From NCBI RefSeq assembly GCF_029643425.1, contig NZ_CP119106.1, positions 3,348,001 to 3,412,000 on the forward strand: a stretch of DNA of 64,000 nt, in the 5' to 3' direction. This stretch comes from Isoptericola sp. AK164. GTDB taxonomy: Bacteria > Actinomycetota > Actinomycetes > Actinomycetales > Cellulomonadaceae. Shown piece by piece: positions 18,771-28,138 of this stretch (positions are counted from its first letter, which is position 1; each line of letters starts with the position of its first letter). Made by a program: the position numbers and the translations under genes. The notes beneath the pieces are model-generated. The model saw only the letters and a program-made list of their open reading frames with translations, was not told the DNA's origin and did not search any database.

Positions 18771-20767
18771 GCACGCACGGCGACGACACGGTCCTCGTCC
18801 CGCTCGGCGCCCGGGAGCGCCACGTCCCCGACGGCTCGCGGCAGCGGCGGATCCTCGCCGGCGCCACCGCCCTGGCCCTCGCGGTCGCGGGCGCGGGCGC
18901 GGCCCTGTGGACGGCCGGTACGGGCGGCGGCACGGCCCCGGCCGTGGCGGCGGCCGCGGAGGACGCCCCCGCGAACGTGGCGCTGGTCGGCACGCCGGAG
19001 GCCAGCTACACGGCACCGTGGCACCGCCTCGACGCCGTCCACGACGGCGAGGTGGCGCCGACCGGCACCTGGGAGCAGGCCTGGTCGACGTGGAGCGGGG
19101 AACGCCCCGCCTCCCACTGGCTGGAGTACTCGTGGCCGGTGCCGGTGACGGTCGACCGGTCGGTGATGTCCTTCTGGACGGACGGGACCGGCGCGAACGG
19201 CGACAACGTCCGGGTGCCGTCGTCGTGGTCGATCCAGTACTGGGACGCCGACGCCGAGCAGTTCGTCGACGTCGCGAGCCCCAGCGGGTTCGGTCTCGAG
19301 CGCACCACCCCGAACGAGACGACCTTCGACCCGGTCACCACGACCCGCGTCCGGGCGAACCTCGACGCCCTGCAGGGCACCGACGTCGACTCCTACTCGG
19401 CCGTGGGCGTCACCGAGTGGGAGCTCTGGGGCACCGGTGGCACGGAGGAGCCCGACCCGGTCGACCCGCACGGGCCGATCGACCACGAGCCGGTGCACGT
19501 GCCCACCGACGTGGGCGTGCTGCCCGAGCTGCCCGCCGACCTCGACGCCGTCTACACCGACGGCCGGGTCGAGACCGTCGAGGTGAGGTGGGAGGAGGTC
19601 ACGGCCGAGGACGTGGCCGAGCCCGGGTCGTTCGCCGTCGCGGGCACCTCCCCGGAGCTCGTCGCCCCGGTCGAGGGCACGGTCCACGTGCGCGACGGCG
19701 AGCCCGGCGACGTCGTCGCCGTCGACTACGTCAGCGTCGTCACGCTCGCGGGCACCGCACCGGTCCTGCCCGGCACCGTGGTCGCCGAGTACGCGGACGG
19801 GACGCGGGACAGCAGCGTCCCGGTGACGTGGGACGCCGTCGACCCGGCCGACCACGCGGAGGCCGGAACCCTGTTCTTCGTCACCGGCGATGTCACCGGG
19901 ACGGACGTCGACGCCGAGGCCACCGTGTTCGTGGTGGCCCCGGACGACGGCGAGGACACCGTCGCCCCGACGGTGACCGTGTCCGCCGAGCCGGGCCCGG
20001 CGACGTCGGGCTGGTTCCTCAGCAGCCCGACGGTCACCGTCACGGCCACCGACGACCGCGATCCCTCCCCCGCGGTCGAGGTCGCGGTCGACGGCGGGGA
20101 CTGGACCCCCGACGACGGGCCGTTCGTGCTCGAGGACGACGGCGAGCACACCGTGGCCGTCCGCGCCACGGACGCCGCGGGCAACGTGGGCGAGGGGTCT
20201 CGCACCCTCCGGGTCGACACCACCGCCCCGGCGACCACGGCGACGGTGCGCGATCTCGGCACGAGCGTCGAGGTCACCCTCGCCGCGACGGACGCCGGGT
20301 CCGGTGTGGACCGGATCCAGTGGGAGGGTCCCGGCACGTTCTGGGGCACGTACACCGAACCGTTCACCCGGGCGCTGACCGACACCGAGCAGGTCCTCGA
20401 GTTCGCGGCGACCGACGTCGCGGGCAACGTCGAGGAGCGGGGTCAGGTCGTGCTCCCGGCGCTCGACGCCGGGGACCGTCCGGCCGTCGAGGCGACGGTG
20501 CAGCAGCGCTGCCTGGGCGGCCGCGGCTACGTGGCGGTGCGGGCGCAGCACGCCGAGGAGGTCCCGGTCTCGCTCACCGTGGACACCCCCTACGGGTCCC
20601 GGACGGTCGAGGACGTCGAGCCGGGCAGGAGCGTCTACCGGGCCTTCCCGGCACGCACCGGGTCCGTCCCGGCCGGCGAGGCGACCGTGACGGGTACCGC
20701 CACGATCGACGGCGAGGAGGTGTCCGCCACCGAGCGCGTCGCCTACGACGCGTTCGACTGCGGCTGA
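18767..20767 (+). CDS. Membrane-anchored non-catalytic protein of discoidin-like, Ig and two-Cys modules
   Basis: 666 aa from the ATG at 18767, overlapping the GH127-type stop codon. The first 28 residues are hydrophilic, followed by a hydrophobic segment at about 29-50 (ILAGATALALAVAGAGAALW), so it is probably an uncleaved anchor with the rest outside. Residues about 66-230 form the discoidin-like module (WSTWSGERPASHWLEYSW), then two Big_4-type Ig repeats (about 250-395), two Ig-like domains with DAAGN and DVAGN ends (about 400-570) and the terminal module from QRCLGG to a final C. I see no catalytic domain. It may hold or present the polysaccharide substrate for the co-translated GH127-type enzyme. 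Confidence 0.8.
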   Translation: MSTHGDDTVLVPLGARERHVPDGSRQRRILAGATALALAVAGAGAALWTAGTGGGTAPAVAAAAEDAPANVALVGTPEASYTAPWHRLDAVHDGEVAPTGTWEQAWSTWSGERPASHWLEYSWPVPVTVDRSVMSFWTDGTGANGDNVRVPSSWSIQYWDADAEQFVDVASPSGFGLERTTPNETTFDPVTTTRVRANLDALQGTDVDSYSAVGVTEWELWGTGGTEEPDPVDPHGPIDHEPVHVPTDVGVLPELPADLDAVYTDGRVETVEVRWEEVTAEDVAEPGSFAVAGTSPELVAPVEGTVHVRDGEPGDVVAVDYVSVVTLAGTAPVLPGTVVAEYADGTRDSSVPVTWDAVDPADHAEAGTLFFVTGDVTGTDVDAEATVFVVAPDDGEDTVAPTVTVSAEPGPATSGWFLSSPTVTVTATDDRDPSPAVEVAVDGGDWTPDDGPFVLEDDGEHTVAVRATDAAGNVGEGSRTLRVDTTAPATTATVRDLGTSVEVTLAATDAGSGVDRIQWEGPGTFWGTYTEPFTRALTDTEQVLEFAATDVAGNVEERGQVVLPALDAGDRPAVEATVQQRCLGGRGYVAVRAQHAEEVPVSLTVDTPYGSRTVEDVEPGRSVYRAFPARTGSVPAGEATVTGTATIDGEEVSATERVAYDAFDCG

Positions 20768-20825
20768 TCGGCGGCCGGTGATCGGCGGCGGCCGGCCGGG
20801 GGTGCGCGCGACGCTCCCGGCCGAC

Positions 20826-20859
20826 CGTCGCCGACGACGTACCGGGGTCGTCGGTGACG
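20826..20859. terminator. Bidirectional hairpin terminator
   Basis: A 13-bp stem with one mismatch (20826-20838 with 20847-20859) and an 8-nt loop lies between the convergent Ig-module gene and arginine deiminase gene. Confidence 0.65.
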
Positions 20860-20866
20860 GACCGAG

Positions 20867-22114
20867 TCAGTCGAGCGGGTCGCGCACGATCGGGCACGTC
20901 ATGCAGTGCCCGCCGCCGCGCCCGCGCCCGAGCTCGGCACCGACGATCTCGATCACCTCGACCCCGGCGTTCCGCAGGGCGGCGTTCGTCTGGGTGTTGC
21001 GGTCGTAGGTGAACACCACGCCCGGCTCGACGGCGACGGCGTTGTTGCCGGAGTCCCACTGCTGACGCTCGGAGGCGTACACGTCGCCGGCGGTCTCCAC
21101 GACCCGCAGGCGAGGCAGGCCCATCGCCTCCGCGACGACGTCGACGAAGGACTTGCCCCGGGCGTCGACCACCTCGACACCGGGCGACCGGTCGCTCGGG
21201 TAGAGCACGTAGGGGTGGATGCCGTCGACGATCCGCGGGTGGACGGTCACCAGGTCGCGGTCGGCGAAGGTGAACACGGTGTCCAGGTGCATCGCCGCCC
21301 GCAGCCGCGGCATGCCGGCCACCACCACCTGCTGCGCGGCACCGGCGTCGAACAGCGCCTTGGCGAGCTGGCTGATGGCCTGGCGCGAGGTGCGCTCGCT
21401 CATCCCCACGAGCACGACGCCGCCGCCGACCGGCATGACGTCGCCGCCCTCCAGGGAGGCCTGGGCCCAGTCGACCTCCGGGTCGCCCCACCACACCGTC
21501 GCGTCGCCGTAGTCGGGGTGGAAGGCGTAGACCGCCTTCATCAGCAGCGTCTCCTCCTTGCGCGCCGGCCAGTACAGCGGGTTGAGCGTGAGGCCCCCGT
21601 AGATCCAGCACGTGGTGTCCCGGGTGTAGAGCGTGTTGGGCAGCGGCGGGAGCAGATACTCGCGGGCGTCCGGCGACTCGTGGGCCAGGGACACGTAGCC
21701 GGTGCGGTAGTCGTCGGGCAGGTCGGCGGTGGACAGCCCGCCGACGAGGTACCGGGACAGCTCTGCCGGCGCCAGCCCGTCCAGGTAGGCCCGCGCGGGT
21801 TCCACGAGCCCCAGGCCGACCCGGTTCGGGACCACCTTGCGGTCCAGCAGCCACGAGCGGGCCTGCGGGTCCGCCATCGTCTGCGCGAGCAGGTCGTGCA
21901 GCTCGACGACCTCCACCCCGCGGACGGTCAGCTCGTCGACGAAGTCGGCGTGGTCGCGCTGGGCGGCCTCCACCCACATGACGTCGTCGAACAGCAGGTC
22001 GTCGGAGTTGCTGGGCGTCAGCCGCTCGTGCGCCAGGCCTGGCCGGCAGACCAGGACCTTGCGGAGCCGACCCACCTCCGAGTGCACGCCGAGGGTCGGC
22101 GTCAGGTCTGTCAC
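20867..22114 (-). CDS. arcA: Arginine deiminase
   Basis: 415 aa from a GTG at 22114, eight bases after GGAGGAG. The family hydrolyses L-arginine to citrulline and ammonia. Seen in the sequence: the N-terminal [19 protein letters not shown], the substrate-binding region [10 protein letters not shown], and the C-terminal nucleophile motif GGGHCMTCP. Length matches the family (about 400-420 aa). No arcB, arcC or arginine-ornithine antiporter gene is adjacent, so it may serve acid or nitrogen homeostasis rather than a full deiminase pathway here. The gene is divergent from the DUF1304 gene. Confidence 0.95.
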   Translation of the reverse strand: MTDLTPTLGVHSEVGRLRKVLVCRPGLAHERLTPSNSDDLLFDDVMWVEAAQRDHADFVDELTVRGVEVVELHDLLAQTMADPQARSWLLDRKVVPNRVGLGLVEPARAYLDGLAPAELSRYLVGGLSTADLPDDYRTGYVSLAHESPDAREYLLPPLPNTLYTRDTTCWIYGGLTLNPLYWPARKEETLLMKAVYAFHPDYGDATVWWGDPEVDWAQASLEGGDVMPVGGGVVLVGMSERTSRQAISQLAKALFDAGAAQQVVVAGMPRLRAAMHLDTVFTFADRDLVTVHPRIVDGIHPYVLYPSDRSPGVEVVDARGKSFVDVVAEAMGLPRLRVVETAGDVYASERQQWDSGNNAVAVEPGVVFTYDRNTQTNAALRNAGVEVIEIVGAELGRGRGGGHCMTCPIVRDPLD

Positions 22115-22198
22115 GGTTCGCTCTCCTCCATGGGTGGCCCGGCGCGTCTGGCACGATCGTGGCAGCACCGTCCCACCCTCGCCCCTCGAGGAGCACCG

Positions 22199-22603
22199 AT
22201 GATCGCTGCCGGACTCGTCCTGGCCGCCCTGGCCGCGGCCCTGCACATCTACATCTTCTGGCTGGAGTCGTTCGCCTGGACGACCCGCGCGCGGGCGGTC
22301 TTCGGCACGACGGCGGAGCAGGCGGCGGCGACCCGCGAGCTCGCGTTCAACCAGGGTTTCTACAACCTGTTCCTCGCGATCATCGCCGTCGCCGGCATCG
22401 TCCTGACGCTGCTGACCGGGCCGTTCGACAGCCCGCGGCCGGACATTGCCGGCGCCTCGCTTATCCTGGCAGGCACGGGCGCGATGCTGGCCGCCGCTCT
22501 CGTGCTGCTCGCCTCGTCCCTCCGCCGGTGGCGTGCCGCCGTAGCGCAGGGCACGCTGCCGCTGCTCGCCGTCGTGACGGTCACCGCGACACTCGTGCCC
22601 TGA
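22199..22603 (+). CDS. DUF1304 family membrane protein
   Basis: 134 aa from the ATG at 22199, after GAGGAG. Four hydrophobic segments can be seen ([73 protein letters not shown]). The [12 protein letters not shown] and [12 protein letters not shown] motifs are characteristic of the DUF1304 family, whose function is unknown. The last 23 nt overlap the 3' end of the metal ABC permease gene on the other strand. Confidence 0.88.
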   Translation: MIAAGLVLAALAAALHIYIFWLESFAWTTRARAVFGTTAEQAAATRELAFNQGFYNLFLAIIAVAGIVLTLLTGPFDSPRPDIAGASLILAGTGAMLAAALVLLASSLRRWRAAVAQGTLPLLAVVTVTATLVP

Positions 22604-23447
22604 CGCGCCTCCGTGCGCGCCCGCGCAGCAGCGCGGAACGCGGACCGGCCAGCAGCACGACGGCGAACACGGCGCCCTGGACGAGCACGACCATCCCGCC
22701 CGAGGCGGCGTCCAGCCAGTACGACAGGTAGATCCCCACGATCGAGGACAGCGCCGAGATCGTCGGCGCCAGCACCAGCATCCGGCCGAACCGCTGGGTG
22801 AGCAGCGAGGCCGTCGCGCCGGGGATGATGAGCATCGCCACGACGAGGATCACGCCGACCACCTGCAACGTCACCACGGCGGTCAGGGCGAGCACGCCCA
22901 GGAGCAGCGCGGACAGCCGCCGGGTGGACAACCCGATCGCATGGGCGTGGGTGGGGTCGAAGGCGAAGAGCACCAGGTCCCGCCGCTTGACCAGCAGCAC
23001 CGCGGAGCCGACGACGGCGAGCACGGCCACCTGCAGCAGCTCGGACGACGAGATCCCCAGGACGTTGCCGAAGATGATGTGGCTGAGGTCGGTCTGGCTG
23101 GGCGTCACCGAGACCAGGACCAGCCCGAGGGCGAAGAGGGTCGTGAACACGATGCCGATGGCCGCGTCCTCCTTCACCCGGCCGGTGTCCCGGACCGCCC
23201 CGATGAGCACCACCGCCAGACCGCCGAACACGAGCGCCCCGAGGGCGAACGGGGCGCCGAGGATGTAGGCGAGGACGACGCCGGGCAGCACCGCGTGGGA
23301 GACCGCGTCGCCCATGAGGGACCAGCCGACGAGCACCAGCCAGCAGGACAGCAGCGCGGCGACGACCGCGGCGATCGTCGTGGTGACGAAGGCCCGGGCC
23401 ATGAAGTCGAACGTCCAGGGTTCGACGAGCAGGTCGACGAGGGTCAT
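22581..23447 (-). CDS. Metal (probably Mn2+) ABC transporter permease
   Basis: 288 aa; ATG at 23447, overlapping the ATPase gene stop by 4 nt. It belongs to the ABC-3/ZnuB-MntB permease family, with about eight hydrophobic segments and the conserved stretch [20 protein letters not shown] near the C-terminal third. It forms the membrane channel with the ATPase and binding protein encoded just upstream. The C-terminus is Arg-rich ([16 protein letters not shown]). The metal is inferred from the binding protein. Confidence 0.92.
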   Translation of the reverse strand: MTLVDLLVEPWTFDFMARAFVTTTIAAVVAALLSCWLVLVGWSLMGDAVSHAVLPGVVLAYILGAPFALGALVFGGLAVVLIGAVRDTGRVKEDAAIGIVFTTLFALGLVLVSVTPSQTDLSHIIFGNVLGISSSELLQVAVLAVVGSAVLLVKRRDLVLFAFDPTHAHAIGLSTRRLSALLLGVLALTAVVTLQVVGVILVVAMLIIPGATASLLTQRFGRMLVLAPTISALSSIVGIYLSYWLDAASGGMVVLVQGAVFAVVLLAGPRSALLRGRARRRVRARVSR

Positions 23448-24205
23448 GCGGCCCCACCGCCGCGGGCGTCCGAGACGTCGAGCCCGAAGGTGCGCGCCAG
23501 GTTGTCCGGCTCCAGCGCCTCGGCGACGGACCCGTGGAACAGCACGCGTCGCAGCAGCAGGACCGCCTCGTCGGCGAGCTGCGGCAGGGCGTGCAGGTCG
23601 TGGGACGAGACGAGCACGGTGCGGCCGTCGGCGGCCAGCTCGCGCAGCAGCCGCACGATGGTGGCCTCCGAGCGCTTGTCGACCCCGGCGAACGGCTCGT
23701 CGAGCAGCATCGTGCGCGCGTCCTGGGCGATGCCGCGGGCGACGAACGCCCGCTTGCGCTGGCCCCCGGAGAGCTGTCCGATCTGGCGGTCGGCCAGGTC
23801 CGTGAGCTCCACCCGCTCCAGCGCGGCCTCGACCGCCTCGTGGTCGGCCGGTCGCGGTCGGCGCGTGATCCCGAGGTGGCCGTACCGGCCCATCATCACC
23901 ACGTCCCGCACCGAGACGGGGAAGGCCCAGTCGACGGCCTCGGTCTGGGGCACGTAGCCCACCGCACCCCGGCGACGGGCACGCGCCGGGGTGCCGCCGT
24001 CGACCCGCACCGTGCCGGCGGTGAGGTCGACCATGCCGAGCAGCGCCTTGAACAGCGTGGACTTGCCCGAGCCGTTCATCCCGATCAGCCCGCACACGGT
24101 GCCGCGGCCCAGGCGCAGCGTGACGCCGTCCAGGGCGAGCACGTCGCCGTACCGGACGGTGACGCCGTCGGCCTCGAGGGCGGGCGCGCCGCCGGGGCCG
24201 CTCAC
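23444..24205 (-). CDS. Metal ABC transporter ATP-binding protein
   Basis: 253 aa from a GTG at 24205 that overlaps the binding-protein stop (GTGA), so translation is coupled. Walker A is GMNGSGKST, the ABC signature is LSGGQRKRA and Walker B is TMLLDEPF followed by AGVD; the switch His is in SSHDLHAL. The arrangement binding protein, ATPase, permease is standard for Mn/Zn importers. It powers uptake by ATP hydrolysis on the cytoplasmic side. Confidence 0.94.
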   Translation of the reverse strand: MSGPGGAPALEADGVTVRYGDVLALDGVTLRLGRGTVCGLIGMNGSGKSTLFKALLGMVDLTAGTVRVDGGTPARARRRGAVGYVPQTEAVDWAFPVSVRDVVMMGRYGHLGITRRPRPADHEAVEAALERVELTDLADRQIGQLSGGQRKRAFVARGIAQDARTMLLDEPFAGVDKRSEATIVRLLRELAADGRTVLVSSHDLHALPQLADEAVLLLRRVLFHGSVAEALEPDNLARTFGLDVSDARGGGAA

Positions 24206-25152
24206 GAGTCCGCCCCGGCTGCGGCGGTGGCGCCCGTGAGCCCTTCGACGATGACGTCGGCGTCGTGCCGGATCAGCTCGAGGTAGGTCGGCACGGGACC
24301 GTCGGGCTCGGACAGGGAGTCGACGTACAGCGTGCCGCCGAACGCCGCGCCCGTGGCCTCGACGACCTGCTGCATGGCGGCGTCGGAGACCGTGGACTCG
24401 CAGAACACGGCCGGCACGTCCTGTGCCTCGACGACCTCGATGACCCCGGCCACCTGCTGCGGGGTGGCCTGCTGCTCGGCGTTGACGGCCCACAGGTAGT
24501 GCTCGCTCAGCCCGGCGTCGCGCGCGAGGTAGGAGAAGGCGCCCTCGCAGGTCACGAGCGCACGCTGCTCGGCCGGCAGGGTCTCGACCTCGGCGACGAG
24601 GTCGTCCTGCACCTGCTGCAGCTCGGCGTCGTAGGCCGCGGCGTTCGCGGCGAAGTCGTCGGCGTGCTCCGGGGCGAGGTCGGAGAACGCGGTGACCATG
24701 TTCTCGACGTAGGTCTGGACGTTCAGCGGGCTCATCCACGCGTGCGGGTTGGGCGTGCCGCCGTAGGCGCCGTCCGCGATGTCGAGCACCTCGACCCCCT
24801 CGGAGACGACGACGTGCGGGGCGTCGGCGTCGGCCACGAACTGGGCGAACCACGCCTCGAGGTTGAGCCCGTTGTCGAGGATCAGGTCGGCGTCGGAAGC
24901 CCGCCGGATGTCCCCCGGCGTCGGCTCGTACCCGTGGATCTCGCTGCCGATCTTGGTGATCGACTCGACCCGCAGGTGGTCGCCGCCGACGTTCTCGGCG
25001 ATGTCGGCCAGCACCGTGAAGGTGGTCAGCACGACGGGGCGGTCGTCGTCGGTGGCGTCCTGGCCCGACGCCGTGGTGCACGCGGTGAGCAGGGCGGCGG
25101 CAGCCGCGATCGACACCATCGATCCGGTCCGCCGCGTCAGAGATTTCGCCAT
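24202..25152 (-). CDS. Mn-type metal ABC transporter substrate-binding lipoprotein
   Basis: 316 aa. The lipoprotein signal has the lipobox LTAC (C25). Putative metal ligands are H73 (EIHGYEPTPGD), H137 (TPNPHAWMSP), E203 (TCEGAFSYLA) and D278 (LYVDSL). The His-His-Glu-Asp set is that of Mn-binding PsaA/MntC; Zn-binding ZnuA proteins use three His and have a His-rich loop that is missing here. The ATG at 25152 lacks an upstream ribosome site; a TACAGT -10 box seven bases before it suggests a leaderless transcript. Mn specificity is a family-based inference. Confidence 0.9.
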   Translation of the reverse strand: MAKSLTRRTGSMVSIAAAAALLTACTTASGQDATDDDRPVVLTTFTVLADIAENVGGDHLRVESITKIGSEIHGYEPTPGDIRRASDADLILDNGLNLEAWFAQFVADADAPHVVVSEGVEVLDIADGAYGGTPNPHAWMSPLNVQTYVENMVTAFSDLAPEHADDFAANAAAYDAELQQVQDDLVAEVETLPAEQRALVTCEGAFSYLARDAGLSEHYLWAVNAEQQATPQQVAGVIEVVEAQDVPAVFCESTVSDAAMQQVVEATGAAFGGTLYVDSLSEPDGPVPTYLELIRHDADVIVEGLTGATAAAGADS

Positions 25153-25168
25153 ACCGAAAACTGTAGTT
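25153..25168 (-). promoter_or_regulatory. Leaderless promoter of the metal ABC operon
   Basis: On the minus strand TACAGT (25160-25165) lies seven bases before the ATG, placing the transcription start at or next to the start codon. The box is within AACT-GT-AGTT (25159-25168), a short dyad where a metal-responsive repressor such as MntR/DtxR could bind. No clear -35. Confidence 0.45.
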
Positions 25169-25243
25169 CAGACACCGCCGATCACTCCAGCCCGCACGGC
25201 GGCGCTCTCCTGGACGGTCGACGGTCGGTCGGTCGCCCGCGAC

Positions 25244-28030
25244 TCAGGACATCGACCGGGCGCGCGCGCGACGGGGCGCCGCACTCCCCCGGCCGTGCGT
25301 ACGCCCCCACGCCTTGGCCCCCTCGACCAGCAGGAAGACGACACCGGAGAGCGCGGCCGCCGACGCCCACTCGGTGGGCCCGAGCGGCGCCGACCCGAAC
25401 CAGGTGTGCATGAACGGGGCGTAGACGAACCCCGCCTGCAGCACGAGCAGCACCGTCACGGAGATCCACACCGCAGGGTTCCCGCGCAGGACGTCGAGCG
25501 TCAGCGAGCTGCGGTCCAGCAAGCGGCAGTTGAACAGGTAGGCGAGCTGCCCCAGGGCGAGCATCGTCACCGCCGTCGTCTGCGCCTCCGCCACGGGGAC
25601 GCCGGCGGCCCGCGCTCGGTAGAAGACGAACAGGGTCGCCCCGCCGATGAGCAGCGAGACGAGCACGATGCGGCGCATCAGGACCCCGTCCAGGATCGGG
25701 GCGTCCGCCGGTCGGGGCGGGCGCGCCATGATGTCCTGCTCGGCGGGCTCGTAGGCCAGGGCGAGGGTCAGGGTGATCGCCGTGATGAGGTTGATCCACA
25801 GCACCTGGACCGGCTCGAGCGGCAGCGCGAGACCGAACAGCACCGCGACGAGCATCACCAGCGACTCGGCACCGTTGGTGGGCAGCAGGAACAGCACCGA
25901 CTTGCGGATGTTGTCGTAGATCCGCCGCCCCTCCTCCACCGCCCGCTCGATGGTGGCGAAGTTGTCGTCGGCCAGCACGACGTCCGCCGCCTCCTTCGTG
26001 GCCTCGGTGCCCTTGATCCCCATGGCCACGCCGACGTCGGCCTGGGTCAGCGCCGGCGCGTCGTTGACGCCGTCGCCGGTCATCGCCACGACCTCGCCGT
26101 GCGACTGCAGCGCCTGGACGATGCGGATCTTGTGCTCGGGGCTGGTGCGTGCGTAGACGTGGACGTCCTGGACGACGGCGCTCAGCTCGTCGGCGCTCAT
26201 CGCCTCCAGCTCCGCCCCGGTCAGCACGGTGTCGGACGGCATCGTGTCGGACGGCACGGGACCGCCATGGATCCCCATCTCCCGGGCGACGGCGAGCGCG
26301 GTGCCCGCGTGGTCGCCGGTGATCATCGTGACCTGGACCCCGGCGTCACGGCACCGGGCGATCGCGTCGACGGCCTCCGGTCGCGGCGGGTCGACGATCC
26401 CCACCAGGCCGCACAGCTCCAGGCCGCCGTCGACGTCGGGCACGTCGACCTCCGTGGTCCCCTCCGGCGCGTCGGACCGGGCCGCGGCCAGCACCCGCAG
26501 CCCCTGTGCGCCGAGCGCCTCGATCTGGGCGTCCCAGAACGCGCGGTCGAGCGGGGCCGGTGCGCCGTCGGCGCCGACCTGGGTCGCGCAGCGGTCGAGC
26601 ACGTGGTCCGGGGCGCCCTTGAGGTGCACGTGCAGCCCGCCCGCCGGGTCCTCGTCGAGCGTGACCATGAACTTGGTGTCGGACTCGAAGGGCACGAGGT
26701 CCACGCGCCGCCAGCCCGCGTGGTCGACGCCGGTCTTGTGGCCGAGCGTGCGCAGGGCGCCCTCGGTGGGCTCGCCCACGAGCGCCCACCCGTCGTCGGT
26801 CGCGCCGTCGCGCACGATGCGGGCGTCGTTGCACAGCATCATGACCTCGGCCACGGCCACGAGGTCCGGGTCCGCGGCCGGGTCGGCGGGGCGACCGCCG
26901 TGGTCGGGCGAGAGCTCGACGATCCCGTGCGGCGCGTACCCGGCGCCGGAGACGAGGAAGGAGCGGGCCGCGGTCCGCACCGTCCGGGCCGTCATCTCGT
27001 TCCTGGTCAGCGTGCCCGTCTTGTCCGAGCAGATCGTGGTCACCGAACCGAGGGTCTCGACGGCGGGCAGCTTGCGCGTGATCGCCCGGCGCCGCGCCAT
27101 CTGCTGCACGCCCAGCGCCAGCGTGATCGTCACCAGGGCCGGCAGACCTTCCGGGATGGCGGCCACCGCGAAGCCGATGGACGCCGAGACCAGCTCGTCG
27201 ACGCCGAACCCGTGCACGAACCACCCGACGGCCACCATGAGGACCGCCATGGCGACGATGACCACCGCCAGGATGCGGCCGAACCGGTCGAGGCGGCGGG
27301 TCAACGGCGTCTCGAGGCTCTGGACGTCGGCGATGAGGGTCTGGATGCGCCCGAGCTCGGTCGACCGCCCGGTGGCGGTGACGACCCCCACGCCCTGCCC
27401 CGCGGCGACGAGGGTGCCGGAGAACAGCATGCTCGTCCGGTCCCCGACCCCGGCGTCGGCCACGACGGCGTCCACCCGTTTGGTGGTGGGCACCGACTCG
27501 CCGGTCAGCGCGGACTCGTCGACGCGCAGGTTGGTCGCGCGCAGCAGGCGGACGTCGGCCGGGACCCGGTCGCCCGAGCTCACCCGCAGCAGGTCGCCGG
27601 GGACGACGCCGTCGGCCGGGATCTCGGTCCAGGCGTCGTCGCGCCGCACCTGGGCCGAGGCCGACAGCATCCGGCGGATCCCCTCCAGGGCCTTCTCGGC
27701 GCGGCCCTCCTGGACGAACCCGACCCCCGCGTTGATCACCGCCACCGCGAGGATGACGGTCACGTCGACCCAGTCGCCCAGGAACGCCTTGAGCAGCGCC
27801 GCCACGAGCAGGATCTCGATGAGGATGTCGTCGAAGTGGACCAGGACCCGCTTCCACAGGGGGTCGCGCCGCACGGTCGCGAGGCGGTTCGGCCCGACGG
27901 CGGCGACCCGCTCGGCGGCCTCGTCGGTCCGCAGGCCCGCGGCCCCCGTGCCCAGGGCGCTCAGCACCGCCTGCGGCGGTGACGCCCAGGGCGACTCGGG
28001 CGGTGACGTGGCCGCGGCAGCGGATCCCAT
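25244..28030 (-). CDS. P2-type cation-transporting ATPase
   Basis: 928 aa. Cation ATPase N-terminal domain (about 15-75), actuator motif TGES (176-179), TM4 motif PEGLP (293-297), phosphorylation site D336 in DKTGTLT, nucleotide-binding domain with KGAPD, hinge MTGDGVNDAPAL, and six C-terminal membrane segments. PEGLP places it with P2 ATPases (Ca2+ or Na+/K+-like efflux pumps) rather than heavy-metal P1B pumps, which have a Cys in TM4. It pumps cations out using ATP; whether the ion is Ca2+, Mn2+ or another cannot be told. It lies upstream of and in the same direction as the Mn importer, separated by 91 nt, and is divergent from the CoA-disulfide reductase gene. Confidence 0.93.
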   Translation of the reverse strand: MGSAAAATSPPESPWASPPQAVLSALGTGAAGLRTDEAAERVAAVGPNRLATVRRDPLWKRVLVHFDDILIEILLVAALLKAFLGDWVDVTVILAVAVINAGVGFVQEGRAEKALEGIRRMLSASAQVRRDDAWTEIPADGVVPGDLLRVSSGDRVPADVRLLRATNLRVDESALTGESVPTTKRVDAVVADAGVGDRTSMLFSGTLVAAGQGVGVVTATGRSTELGRIQTLIADVQSLETPLTRRLDRFGRILAVVIVAMAVLMVAVGWFVHGFGVDELVSASIGFAVAAIPEGLPALVTITLALGVQQMARRRAITRKLPAVETLGSVTTICSDKTGTLTRNEMTARTVRTAARSFLVSGAGYAPHGIVELSPDHGGRPADPAADPDLVAVAEVMMLCNDARIVRDGATDDGWALVGEPTEGALRTLGHKTGVDHAGWRRVDLVPFESDTKFMVTLDEDPAGGLHVHLKGAPDHVLDRCATQVGADGAPAPLDRAFWDAQIEALGAQGLRVLAAARSDAPEGTTEVDVPDVDGGLELCGLVGIVDPPRPEAVDAIARCRDAGVQVTMITGDHAGTALAVAREMGIHGGPVPSDTMPSDTVLTGAELEAMSADELSAVVQDVHVYARTSPEHKIRIVQALQSHGEVVAMTGDGVNDAPALTQADVGVAMGIKGTEATKEAADVVLADDNFATIERAVEEGRRIYDNIRKSVLFLLPTNGAESLVMLVAVLFGLALPLEPVQVLWINLITAITLTLALAYEPAEQDIMARPPRPADAPILDGVLMRRIVLVSLLIGGATLFVFYRARAAGVPVAEAQTTAVTMLALGQLAYLFNCRLLDRSSLTLDVLRGNPAVWISVTVLLVLQAGFVYAPFMHTWFGSAPLGPTEWASAAALSGVVFLLVEGAKAWGRTHGRGSAAPRRARARSMS

Positions 28031-28102
28031 GAGTCCATCTCACCGCCGTCGGCCCGCGCACGCGCGACGTGCCGTCGTGACGAGGACCACCTCGACGTCA
28101 TC

Positions 28103-28138
28103 TTGTCCTGATACCCCAAGGGGTATATTCTCGCAGCC
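28103..28138 (+). promoter_or_regulatory. CsoR/CstR-type operator inside a leaderless promoter
   Basis: ATACCCCAAGGGGTAT at 28111-28126 is a perfect palindrome of the kind bound by CsoR/CstR-family repressors. It lies between a -35 box TTGTCC (28103-28108) and a -10 box TATTCT (28126-28131), spacing 17. The ATG is seven bases after the -10 with no ribosome site, so the mRNA is probably leaderless. The small regulator encoded two genes on is the likely ligand. Confidence 0.8.

Noticed and set aside
24202-25152. Zinc-specific ZnuA
   Set aside because: Ligand set His-His-Glu-Asp and lack of a His-rich loop fit the Mn group better.
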